The notes beneath the pieces were generated by a model that searched no databases, was not told the DNA's origin, and saw only the letters and a list, made by a program, of their open reading frames with translations. A DNA stretch of 35,503 nucleotides from a virus. Shown here in pieces: positions 30,708-35,503 of this stretch (positions are counted from its first letter, which is position 1; the number at the start of each line of letters is the position of its first letter). The DNA is taken from positions 1 through 35,503 of the IMG/VR virus record IMGVR_UViG_3300037042_002467. One strand, written 5' to 3'. The translations under genes and the position numbers were made by a program.

Positions 30708-30764
30708 AGGAACGCGGCACGTCTAGGCAAGGCAAGGCGTGGCAAGGCACGGCAAGGCATGGTT
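30708..30764 (+). repeat. GGCNN pentamer repeat block 1, with 41-bp direct repeat
   Basis: A run of GGCAA, GGCGT, GGCAC and GGCAT pentamers follows GGAACGCGGCACGTCTA. The 41 bases 30708-30748 recur exactly at 31337-31377. The block lies between the stop at 30645 and the ATG at 30789. The GG-N3-GG spacing would permit two-tier G-quadruplexes on this strand. Confidence 0.9.
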
Positions 30765-30788
30765 TATCTACCAACACAGGAGAGTGCA

Positions 30789-31271
30789 ATGGCGACGAAA
30801 GCGAAAGACGGTGTTCTGTTCTTCGGCGGCGTTCCGACTGATACTGACATCGCGACGCTGCGCAACGCGTACCCGGTGGAGGCGCTCACCGAGGGACGCG
30901 TGATTCCGTATGAGGAGGTCGGCAAGCTCATCATGGAGGGTCCGAAGACGCATAGATTCCGCACGGTGACGAACCGCTGGCGGAAGATGCTAGAGAAGGA
31001 AAACAGCATCGTGCTCGGCGCGAAGGCGGGCGTTGGGTTCCTGGTGCTGTCGCCGCAAGAGCGCGTCACCCTGGCGAGCGGACACCTGCATTCATCGAGC
31101 CTGCAGGCTGTTCGGGCGCATCGGCGAAGCGGAGACGTGCCACGGGCGCGGCTGACGACCGAGGAAGGCAAGCGCGCGGACCACATACTGCATGTGAGCG
31201 CGGCGGTGATATCGCATGGACGCCTGCTGTCGCGGCAGGAGAAGCCCGAGCTGCAGGAGATCAAGAAGTGA
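30789..31271 (+). CDS. Unknown protein flanked by direct repeats
   Basis: A 160-residue protein from ATG 30789; ACAGGAG lies upstream. Residues about 25-100 look like a winged-helix or wHTH-type domain: RNAYPVEALTEGRVIPYEEVGKLI as helices and turn, FRTVTNRWRKMLEKEN as a recognition-type helix, and VGFLVLSPQERVT as the wing. Such proteins occur in phage replication/recombination blocks. Its immediate surroundings on both sides are GGCNN repeats containing a 41-bp perfect direct repeat, as if the gene were a removable or inserted unit. Confidence 0.6.
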   Translation: MATKAKDGVLFFGGVPTDTDIATLRNAYPVEALTEGRVIPYEEVGKLIMEGPKTHRFRTVTNRWRKMLEKENSIVLGAKAGVGFLVLSPQERVTLASGHLHSSSLQAVRAHRRSGDVPRARLTTEEGKRADHILHVSAAVISHGRLLSRQEKPELQEIKK

Positions 31272-31280
31272 GCAGGGATC

Positions 31281-31451
31281 AAGGCAAGGCATGGCTGGGC
31301 GCGGCAAGGCTAGGCGTGGCCGGGCAAGGCGAGGCAAGGAACGCGGCACGTCTAGGCAAGGCAAGGCGTGGCAAGGCCAGGCAAGGCGAGGCGAGGAACG
31401 CGGCACGGCTCGGCGCGGCAAGGCCTGGCAAGGCACGGCAAGGCAAGGATC
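31281..31451 (+). repeat. GGCNN pentamer repeat block 2
   Basis: About 170 bp made mostly of GGCNN pentamers, interrupted by two GGAACGCGGCAC elements 57 bp apart. It contains the second copy of the 41-bp repeat (31337-31377) and a third, divergent copy starting at 31394. The frame is open into the RusA gene, but the ribosome binding site AAGGAG at 31452-31457 shows that the repeat is upstream of the real start. Pentamers are not multiples of three, so it is not a protein repeat. Confidence 0.9.
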
Positions 31452-31462
31452 AAGGAGAGCAA

Positions 31463-31885
31463 ATGGGTGAGTTCGCGTTTGTGGTTCCGTGCGAGCCTGT
31501 CGGCAAGGCTCGAGCGCGCGTGGTGCGTTGCCAGGACGGCCAGGTGCGAGCCTTCACCCCAAAGAAGACGGCCGAGTTTGAGAACCGCGTGGGCTTCTTC
31601 TGCCGCGCGGCCATGAATGTTCTGGGGGCCTCGCTGATTCAGCGGCCGCAGCCGATCCGCGTGTGGATCACGGCAGTCTTTTCGATTCCGAAGAGCCGCA
31701 AAGAGACAGACGGCGCGCCGCACACGAGCCGGCCGGACGCCGACAACATCGTCAAGGCGGTGCTTGATGGCATGCAGGGCATAGCGTTCGCCGATGACTG
31801 CCAGGTTTCGGCCATGACGATCGTCAAGCGCTGGACGACGGGCGAATCGCACGTCGAGGTCAGCATCAAGCGCGACTGGGAATGA
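31463..31885 (+). CDS. rusA: RusA-like Holliday junction resolvase
   Basis: A 140-residue protein. FVVPCEPVGKARARVVR is the typical start of the RusA family, RPDADNIVKAVLDGM carries the conserved acidic residues (D92, D94, and D102) and Lys98, and FADDCQVSAM the last acidic cluster near 111-112. RusA enzymes are dimeric and cut four-way junctions made during recombination or replication. ATG 31463 has AAGGAG with a five-base spacer; the long in-frame extension through the repeat is not likely to be translated. It completes the recombination cassette with the nuclease and annealing protein. Confidence 0.9.
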   Translation: MGEFAFVVPCEPVGKARARVVRCQDGQVRAFTPKKTAEFENRVGFFCRAAMNVLGASLIQRPQPIRVWITAVFSIPKSRKETDGAPHTSRPDADNIVKAVLDGMQGIAFADDCQVSAMTIVKRWTTGESHVEVSIKRDWE

Positions 31886-31929
31886 AGCGGTCCGATAGTC
31901 GGGCCGCACAGACAGAGAAGGGAGAGACG

Positions 31930-32211
31930 ATGGACTGGAAACGGTACAAGGCGCATCGGCTGCGGCGCGCCTGCGTGATCGCCGAGGATGGCATGGGCGA
32001 TCTCGTGGAGGTTGCCATCCACTGGCCCGACATGCGCTACCAGGTGACGCGGGCGCTGCTGGAGATCGCCCAGCGGGCAAATGGGATGACGCGGGAGGTA
32101 TCCGAGATCTGCCGCGAGCACAAGAAAGCGGCGAAGGCATCGAATCGCCAGGCCAAGGAGAAGCGACGGATGCGCCTGGACGAACGCCAGGACGCTCTGC
32201 CTTTGGAGTAG
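31930..32211 (+). CDS. Uncharacterised helical, basic protein
   Basis: A 93-residue protein. ATG 31930 has AAGGGAGA upstream and is preferred over ATG 31882, which overlaps the RusA stop but has no site. It starts with a basic MDWKRYKAHRLRRACV region, has one short beta stretch (DLVEVAIHWPDMRYQ) and ends as a charged helix (HKKAAKASNRQAKEKRRMR). Possibly nucleic-acid binding. The gene is followed two bases later by the redoxin gene. Confidence 0.55.
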   Translation: MDWKRYKAHRLRRACVIAEDGMGDLVEVAIHWPDMRYQVTRALLEIAQRANGMTREVSEICREHKKAAKASNRQAKEKRRMRLDERQDALPLE

Positions 32212-32213
32212 CC

Positions 32214-32459
32214 ATGATCGAGGTCTGGACGCTGAAGGGTTGCGCACGGTGCGAGCGCGCAAAGGCGGCGCTGAACGCCGCGGGACTGCAATACGTCGAG
32301 CTGAGCCTGGATGACCTGCGCATCGGTGCCATCGTTGACATGGCTGCCCTGACGGAGCTGGCGATGTGCGATGGAGTGGCGCCGCTGGTGCGCCGTGGCG
32401 GGCGATTCCTTGACGATGTGGAGTTCGAGGCGCTGCTGCTTGGCGCAGAACCGGCTTGA
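32214..32459 (+). CDS. Glutaredoxin/NrdH-like redoxin
   Basis: An 81-residue thioredoxin-fold protein. VWTLKGCARCERAKAAL has the redox CxxC motif at Cys10 and Cys13, then a helix, a strand YVELSLDD, a conserved GVAPLVRRGGRFL region with the cis-proline position (TVP in the family, here VAP), and a final helix. Small phage redoxins reduce ribonucleotide reductase or serve as general electron carriers. No reductase subunit is in the window. The stop codon is embedded in the following promoter's -35 region. Confidence 0.8.
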   Translation: MIEVWTLKGCARCERAKAALNAAGLQYVELSLDDLRIGAIVDMAALTELAMCDGVAPLVRRGGRFLDDVEFEALLLGAEPA

Positions 32460-32483
32460 CAACTTCCCCCGGATGCGTAGGAT
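32456..32483 (+). promoter_or_regulatory. Sigma70-type promoter for the replication genes
   Basis: TTGACA (32456-32461), a 16-base spacer and TAGGAT (32478-32483), which matches four of six -10 positions. It overlaps the end of the redoxin gene and lies about 125 bases before the initiator gene. The -35 box is perfect and in the same CTTGACA context as the promoter at 25050. Confidence 0.6.
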
Positions 32484-32534
32484 GGATGGCATGATGACCC
32501 GCGACCGATCCGACAATCTCAACATCTAGCTGCC

Positions 32535-32580
32535 CCGCCGGCGGTGGACCTTCCTTCGCGGGTCGTCCCATCGCCGGTGG
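32535..32580 (+). other. Leader hairpin before the replication initiator gene
   Basis: CCGCCGGCGGTGG (32535-32547) pairs with CCATCGCCGGTGG (32568-32580) over 13 positions, including two G-T pairs, and ACC/GGT continues inside. GTGCGGCG and then TTTT (32589-32592) follow, too far away for an ideal terminator. Upstream a 12-codon frame (ATGATGACC... to TAG 32529) ends just before the stem. This looks like a leader that could attenuate the initiator gene, or a pause site. Confidence 0.5.
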
Positions 32581-32609
32581 GTGCGGCGTTTTCGTGATTG
32601 GGGAAGTTC

Positions 32610-33479
32610 ATGCGAATCCGATCGATCAAGCCTGAATTCTGGACAAACGAGAAGATGGCAAGGCGGTCGGAGTTCGCTCGTCTGCTCGCGATCGCACTGC
32701 TCAACCTGGCAGATGACGAAGGCTACTTTTGGGCAAACCCTATCCTTATCCGCGGTGCCGTCTTTCCATTCCTGGAGGATTCGGAGAGGATTCGGGGAGC
32801 CCTCGTGGAGCTTTCGATCGATGGGTATTTGCGGCTCGGAGTCGATTCTGAGGGCAGAGAAATCGGGAAAATCGTCCGCTTCCTGGATCACCAGAAAATC
32901 GACAAGCCAAGTACAAGCAGAATCAAGGAGTTAGCTATATTCGGCGAAGCCTCGGCGAATACTCCGCGAAGCCTCGGCGAGGATTCGCCTCTGGATCAGG
33001 GATCAGGGATCAGGGATCAGGGATCTAGAAACGTGCGTTTCGCGCGCGCGTGCGAGGGATCAGAAATGCCCCAGGTTGAATCCGAAGAGGGAGACCGGCC
33101 CGAGCTACCTCCGGCCAATACGAACGCAGCCACGGGCAAGCACCCGCTATCTGCCGACCTCCTGGAGCAGGGCCGGGCGGTGCTCGGCCTGGCGCCTGAC
33201 GCCATCCTGCTGGAGTGGCGCCGCCGCGGGTGGCCGGATGACTGGCAGAGTAAGGCCCTGGCCTTGACCTCGGCCAGGACCGGACGCGGGCCGCCTGCAT
33301 CCTACGCCGAGGCGATCCTGCGTCGGTGGCAGGCCCAGGGAGGCCCGGACCCGGAGCCGGCGCCGACGGCAAGGGCTGGCCAAAAGGGGCGCGGCCGCGG
33401 CCGTGGAGAGGGCGCGATGCCGCACTACGACGCAGACTACGTGGACCCGGTGGACCACACCGGGGAGAAGTTGGACTGA
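32610..33479 (+). CDS. DnaD-like replication initiator protein
   Basis: A 289-residue protein. The start RIRSIKPEFWTNEKMARRS is the signature of a group of phage replication proteins with an N-terminal winged helix, followed by LLAIALLNLADDEG and a FLDHQKIDKPS segment at about 95. Residues about 110-150 form a repeat-bearing linker, and the C-terminal part (about 170-265) is a helical region with LLEWRRRGWPDDW and SYAEAILRRW, a helicase-loading type domain. It lies before a DnaC-like loader gene. ATG 32610 has GGGGAA upstream; TTG 32598 is the alternative start. Such initiators bind origin repeats and recruit helicase. Confidence 0.8.
   Translation: MRIRSIKPEFWTNEKMARRSEFARLLAIALLNLADDEGYFWANPILIRGAVFPFLEDSERIRGALVELSIDGYLRLGVDSEGREIGKIVRFLDHQKIDKPSTSRIKELAIFGEASANTPRSLGEDSPLDQGSGIRDQGSRNVRFARACEGSEMPQVESEEGDRPELPPANTNAATGKHPLSADLLEQGRAVLGLAPDAILLEWRRRGWPDDWQSKALALTSARTGRGPPASYAEAILRRWQAQGGPDPEPAPTARAGQKGRGRGRGEGAMPHYDADYVDPVDHTGEKLD
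32944..33024 (+). repeat. Iteron-like repeats inside the initiator gene (candidate origin)
   Basis: A 15-base sequence GCGAAGCCTCGGCGA occurs at 32944-32958 and 32966-32980, exactly 22 bases apart, about two helical turns. From 32993 the 7-mer GGATCAG is repeated four times (32993-33020) with a partial fifth copy. A small A+T-rich patch (TTAGCTATATT) lies just before. Replication origins with iterons inside the initiator gene are known from lambda O. The 7-base unit is not a multiple of three, so a change in copy number would shift the reading frame. Confidence 0.6.
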
Positions 33480-33489
33480 AAGGACGCTC

Positions 33490-33897
33490 ATGACATACCA
33501 CCTGATATGCCCGGAATGCGGGAGGGCGTGGCTGCTACTTCCAGGCAAAGAAGAGGAGCCGTGCCCGTTCTGCGAGGCGGACATGCTGCGAAGCACGGTC
33601 CGCGAGATTTCCGCTTGTCCTGATTTTCCGGAAGACAATGGGACGATTACCCGCGTGCGACTGCCGTTGTCGCTGCGCAAGCGACTCGATGACCTCGCGC
33701 TAGGCAGCTGGAAGGATCGAGCCGAGAAAGCCGAGGCCGAGGTCGAGCGCCTGCGGGCACTGTGCGCATCTAGGCCACCGTGGCCGATTGGCTGCTCACC
33801 TGAGTTCCACGCATGGATGGATACCATCGACGCCGCAGGGCGCGGGGAGGGGCTTAGTGACTGGGACTTTGACGAACAGCACGGAGGGAGCGAATGA
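33490..33897 (+). CDS. Zinc-ribbon protein with coiled tail
   Basis: A 135-residue protein with CPECGRAW and CPFCEAD at residues about 7-31, a classic two-CxxC zinc ribbon. The middle contains a helical LPLSLRKRLDDLALG and KAEAEVERLRALC stretch. The C-terminus has FHAWMDTIDAAG and an acidic end. It overlaps the next gene by ATGA and starts ten bases after the initiator stop. Unknown role; such ribbons can bind DNA or host proteins. Confidence 0.6.
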   Translation: MTYHLICPECGRAWLLLPGKEEEPCPFCEADMLRSTVREISACPDFPEDNGTITRVRLPLSLRKRLDDLALGSWKDRAEKAEAEVERLRALCASRPPWPIGCSPEFHAWMDTIDAAGRGEGLSDWDFDEQHGGSE

Positions 33898-34301
33898 CTA
33901 TACCAGAAAACGAATACGGCGCATTAATTGGCTTGGCTCACGCGGAGGACGGGCAGAAAGGTGGCAGGACGCCGATCGAAGTTCCCGCCGATGTTCTGTG
34001 GGAACTGCTTTTGATCTTCCGAATGGCGCACGATTATGTTCGCAATAGCCGCCCCGATTCTGGCTGCTCGGATGAAGAAGAACGAACCAACGAAGGCCGC
34101 GCTGACAATCTCGGATACACGATCCAAGACTTGATGAAGCGGATGGATATGCCAGCGGACGAATGGGAGAAGCGATACCAGCCATTGCTTTGTCCGAAGT
34201 GTGGAAAGGTGACGAAGGTCAAGAAGTGTAAGACGAAAAAAGCCAAAGTCGGTTTTTCGGACCCCGACGATATGGGCGAAGATGAAGGAGTGCCGGTATG
34301 A
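33894..34301 (+). CDS. Uncharacterised protein with C-terminal Cys pair
   Basis: A 135-residue acidic protein in an ATGA-coupled series of small genes. The N-terminal part is helical (VLWELLLIFRMAHDYVRN), the C-terminal part contains LLCPKCGKVTKVKKC followed by Lys-rich sequence and an acidic end. The single CPKCG plus Cys suggests a partial metal site. Codon use looks less G+C biased than the structural genes, which may indicate separate acquisition. Function unknown. Confidence 0.55.
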   Translation: MTIPENEYGALIGLAHAEDGQKGGRTPIEVPADVLWELLLIFRMAHDYVRNSRPDSGCSDEEERTNEGRADNLGYTIQDLMKRMDMPADEWEKRYQPLLCPKCGKVTKVKKCKTKKAKVGFSDPDDMGEDEGVPV

Positions 34302-34531
34302 CAATCCCATGGATGATGAACTGCCAACATCAAGCAAACGGATGGTGCCTGGATTGCGTCCATGCGCTAGGACAGCACAACCACGATCTTGCTATGGCTA
34401 TCGAGAATGCGGGGATGGATGTAACCGTGTGCCATGAATGCTCCGCAATCGTTGTAGCGATACCGGAAGGCTTGGCAATCTGCGATTCATGCGCGGAGAA
34501 AGCCGCCGGGCGCGGGGAGGGCGAGAGATAG
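34298..34531 (+). CDS. Small Cys/His-rich protein
   Basis: A 77-residue protein coupled to the previous gene by ATGA. It has four Cys pairs or near pairs: CQHQANGWCLDC near residues 9-20, VCHECS near 45 and CDSC near 63. Two zinc sites are plausible. The segment between has a helix (HDLAMAIENAGM) and a short hydrophobic strand (AIVVAIPEGLAIC). No assigned function. It ends two bases before the coding start region of the next gene. Confidence 0.55.
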   Translation: MTIPWMMNCQHQANGWCLDCVHALGQHNHDLAMAIENAGMDVTVCHECSAIVVAIPEGLAICDSCAEKAAGRGEGER

Positions 34532-34557
34532 TACTGACTCAAAAAGAGTTGAAAGAC

Positions 34558-34734
34558 ATGATCTCGGCGCTTAGTGCGGGGATCGAAAACGAGCGCGATC
34601 TAATCCGCTGCCATACGGTGAAGCCCTGGCAGAAAGACCAGTGGGCTGGGGTCAGAAATAAAATATCCCGGCGGATCAAGCGCTGGATAAAGCTCCAGAA
34701 TAAGCTTTGTGCCACAGTACGCGGAGATGGCTAG
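34558..34734 (+). CDS. Small basic protein
   Basis: A 58-residue frame from ATG 34558, with AAAAAGAG about nine bases upstream. The frame is open further upstream and the residues just before (LTQKELKD) look like a genuine protein start (a common start of small phage proteins), so the real start may be a TTG at 34549 or CTG at 34534; ATG 34438 would overlap the previous gene by 94 bp. The product is helical and basic (VRNKISRRIKRWIKLQNKL). Function unknown. Confidence 0.45.
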   Translation: MISALSAGIENERDLIRCHTVKPWQKDQWAGVRNKISRRIKRWIKLQNKLCATVRGDG

Positions 34735-34774
34735 CTATGACTGTTCTATCAAAACGAGAAGAAGGAGGCAGATG

Positions 34775-35440
34775 ATGCGTGACGAATTCGTAGTTCCGGA
34801 ACGCATGCAGACTCCGTGGGCTCTCGTGGCCGCCCGGGGACCGGTCAGGCCGGAGCCAGAGAAGCAGGACACGCAGGCGCTGGAGATGGAGCAAGCCCGC
34901 GAGCGGTTCGAGTCTTGCGGCATCGGCCGGCGCTTCCACGCCGCGGACTTCCGGACGATGAAGCCTATCGATCAGGGCCAGGGTCGGGCGATCCGCGAGT
35001 GCGAGGAGTACGCGGAAGGTGACGGGCCCAGGGCCGGCGCCGGGGCTCTGCTGATCGGCGACCCGGGTAGAGGCAAGACCCACATCCTAGCGGCCATCCT
35101 GCGGAGGTGCGCTGAGCGGGGGCTGTCGGTCTGCTACCTGACCGCCGAGGCGTTCTTCCTGGGGCTCAGGAGCTCGATGGATGCGCGGCACGGGGAGACG
35201 GAGATCGAGTACCTGCACAGGCTCGGCCGCTATCAGGTGCTGGCCCTGGACGATCTCCACACGCTCACCGAGGGCGAGGGCTACCAGTACCGGACGCTGT
35301 GGTATCTGCTGGACCTCCGCTACTCCGACTGCCGGGCTACGCTCTGCGCGAGCAACCTGAAGCTCGCGCAGTTCAAGGAGCGGATCGACCACAGGACCAG
35401 GCGAAGGCTGGAGGCAGAGGTCGTGTCGATCAGCGAATAG
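34775..35440 (+). CDS. DnaC/IstB-like AAA+ helicase loader
   Basis: A 221-residue AAA+ protein. Walker A is GDPGRGKT at residues 95-102 and Walker B VLALDD at 155-160, followed by the DDLHTL turn that is typical of DnaC/IstB proteins, and a sensor 1-type ATLCASNL. The final RIDHRTRRRLE contains the arginine-rich arm typical of the family. Helicase loaders open the ring of the replicative helicase and place it on single-stranded DNA at the origin. ATG 34775 has GAAGGAGG six bases upstream; ATG 34772 is possible. No Cys-rich N-terminal helicase-binding domain is visible. Confidence 0.88.
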   Translation: MRDEFVVPERMQTPWALVAARGPVRPEPEKQDTQALEMEQARERFESCGIGRRFHAADFRTMKPIDQGQGRAIRECEEYAEGDGPRAGAGALLIGDPGRGKTHILAAILRRCAERGLSVCYLTAEAFFLGLRSSMDARHGETEIEYLHRLGRYQVLALDDLHTLTEGEGYQYRTLWYLLDLRYSDCRATLCASNLKLAQFKERIDHRTRRRLEAEVVSISE

Positions 35441-35503
35441 GGGATGAAGTTTTGGAAAACTCGGCAAGCCGTGGGTCCTCCCTAGGTCACATGCATAGGA
35501 AGG
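35441..35503. other. Window end without a recognisable gene
   Basis: After the loader stop, ATG 35444 opens a frame of only 13 codons (MKFWKTRQAVGPP) with GGGG directly before it; it may be a leader peptide or chance. The last bases, CCTCCCTAGG and following, show no recognised site and do not repeat the start of the window, so there is no visible terminal redundancy. Confidence 0.4.

Noticed and set aside
30555-30788. N-terminal extension of the protein at 30789 into the previous gene and repeat
   Set aside because: It would overlap the 29971 gene in another frame; the ATG at 30789 has its own ribosome binding site and natural protein start.
31281-31451. CRISPR array
   Set aside because: Repeats are 5-bp units with interruptions, without 20-40 bp repeats and unique spacers; no cas genes nearby.
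31268-31462. N-terminal extension of RusA through the pentamer repeat
   Set aside because: The frame is open but AAGGAG at 31452-31457 and the typical RusA start place translation at ATG 31463; pentamers are not in codon register.
32993-33020. Phase-variable contingency tract
   Set aside because: The four GGATCAG units could shift the frame, but phages of this type show similar linker repeats and I see no alternative useful frame; kept only as a candidate origin element.
1-35503. Diversity-generating retroelement, insertion sequence or integrase
   Set aside because: No reverse transcriptase, template/variable repeat, transposase or recombinase motif was seen on either strand; the excisionase-like HTH at 24241 is not enough to claim integration.

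Overview
The window is one strand of a tailed bacteriophage genome (Caudoviricetes, siphovirus-type gene order) or a prophage-derived contig. Every gene I can support lies on the + strand, genes are packed with 1-26 bp overlaps (many ATGA or GTGA junctions), start codons are usually preceded by AGGAG-type ribosome binding sites, and the DNA is G+C rich. No integrase, CI-type repressor, DNA polymerase or replicative helicase is visible, so the lifestyle is unresolved. The host is not identifiable with certainty. Lipobox-bearing lipoproteins suggest a Gram-negative-type envelope. The fibre-like protein at 20260 and the Cys-rich protein at 22023 remind me of proteins from phages of the Planctomycetota/Verrucomicrobiota group, but that is an impression, not a search result.

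Layout. 1-1057: the C-terminal part of a DNA methyltransferase and a radical-SAM gene that has lost its central part. 1054-5581: packaging genes (probable small terminase, large terminase), an NrdR-like zinc ribbon, a strong hairpin terminator, a gpW-like joining protein and a lambda-type portal. 5590-9903: a prohead protease fused to the major capsid protein with a strong internal translation start, a DUF2190-like capsid-associated protein, a glycosyltransferase-like protein, two tiny membrane proteins and head-tail connectors. 9914-14511: an unusual run of surface or fibre proteins, four of which share one C-terminal beta-rich domain, followed by a LamG-type lectin protein; hairpins without T tails separate several of them. 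14560-23305: tail tube, HK97 gp10-like connector, tail chaperones with a possible frameshift, holin-like and lipoprotein genes, tape measure, and distal tail or fibre proteins. A textbook terminator at 23330-23364 closes this late block.

23388-35503: early/replication block. It opens with a consensus sigma70 promoter overlapping a 20-bp imperfect palindrome. Small regulators and a lipoprotein follow. At 25050 a second promoter drives a highly structured leader (14-bp stem, then a three-way junction ending in a U tract) directly in front of the next ribosome binding site. Then come an Ala/Asp/Tyr/Ser repeat protein related to phage 'immunity-like' proteins, a recombination cassette (RecE-like nuclease, DUF1351-like coiled coil, single-strand annealing protein, RusA resolvase), two blocks of GGCNN pentamer repeats containing a 41-bp perfect direct repeat, a redoxin, a third promoter with a hairpin leader, a DnaD-like replication initiator with internal iteron-like repeats, several small zinc-ribbon proteins and a DnaC/IstB-like helicase loader.

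Together the genes make a nearly complete head-tail morphogenesis programme plus a self-sufficient recombination/replication-initiation set. What is missing or unrecognised: an endolysin, a lysogeny switch, and a polymerase or helicase. The most interesting candidates for new biology are the structured leader at 25085-25270, the repeat-flanked gene at 30789-31271, the tandem surface-domain array with intergenic hairpins, and the glycosyltransferase-like gene in the head module.
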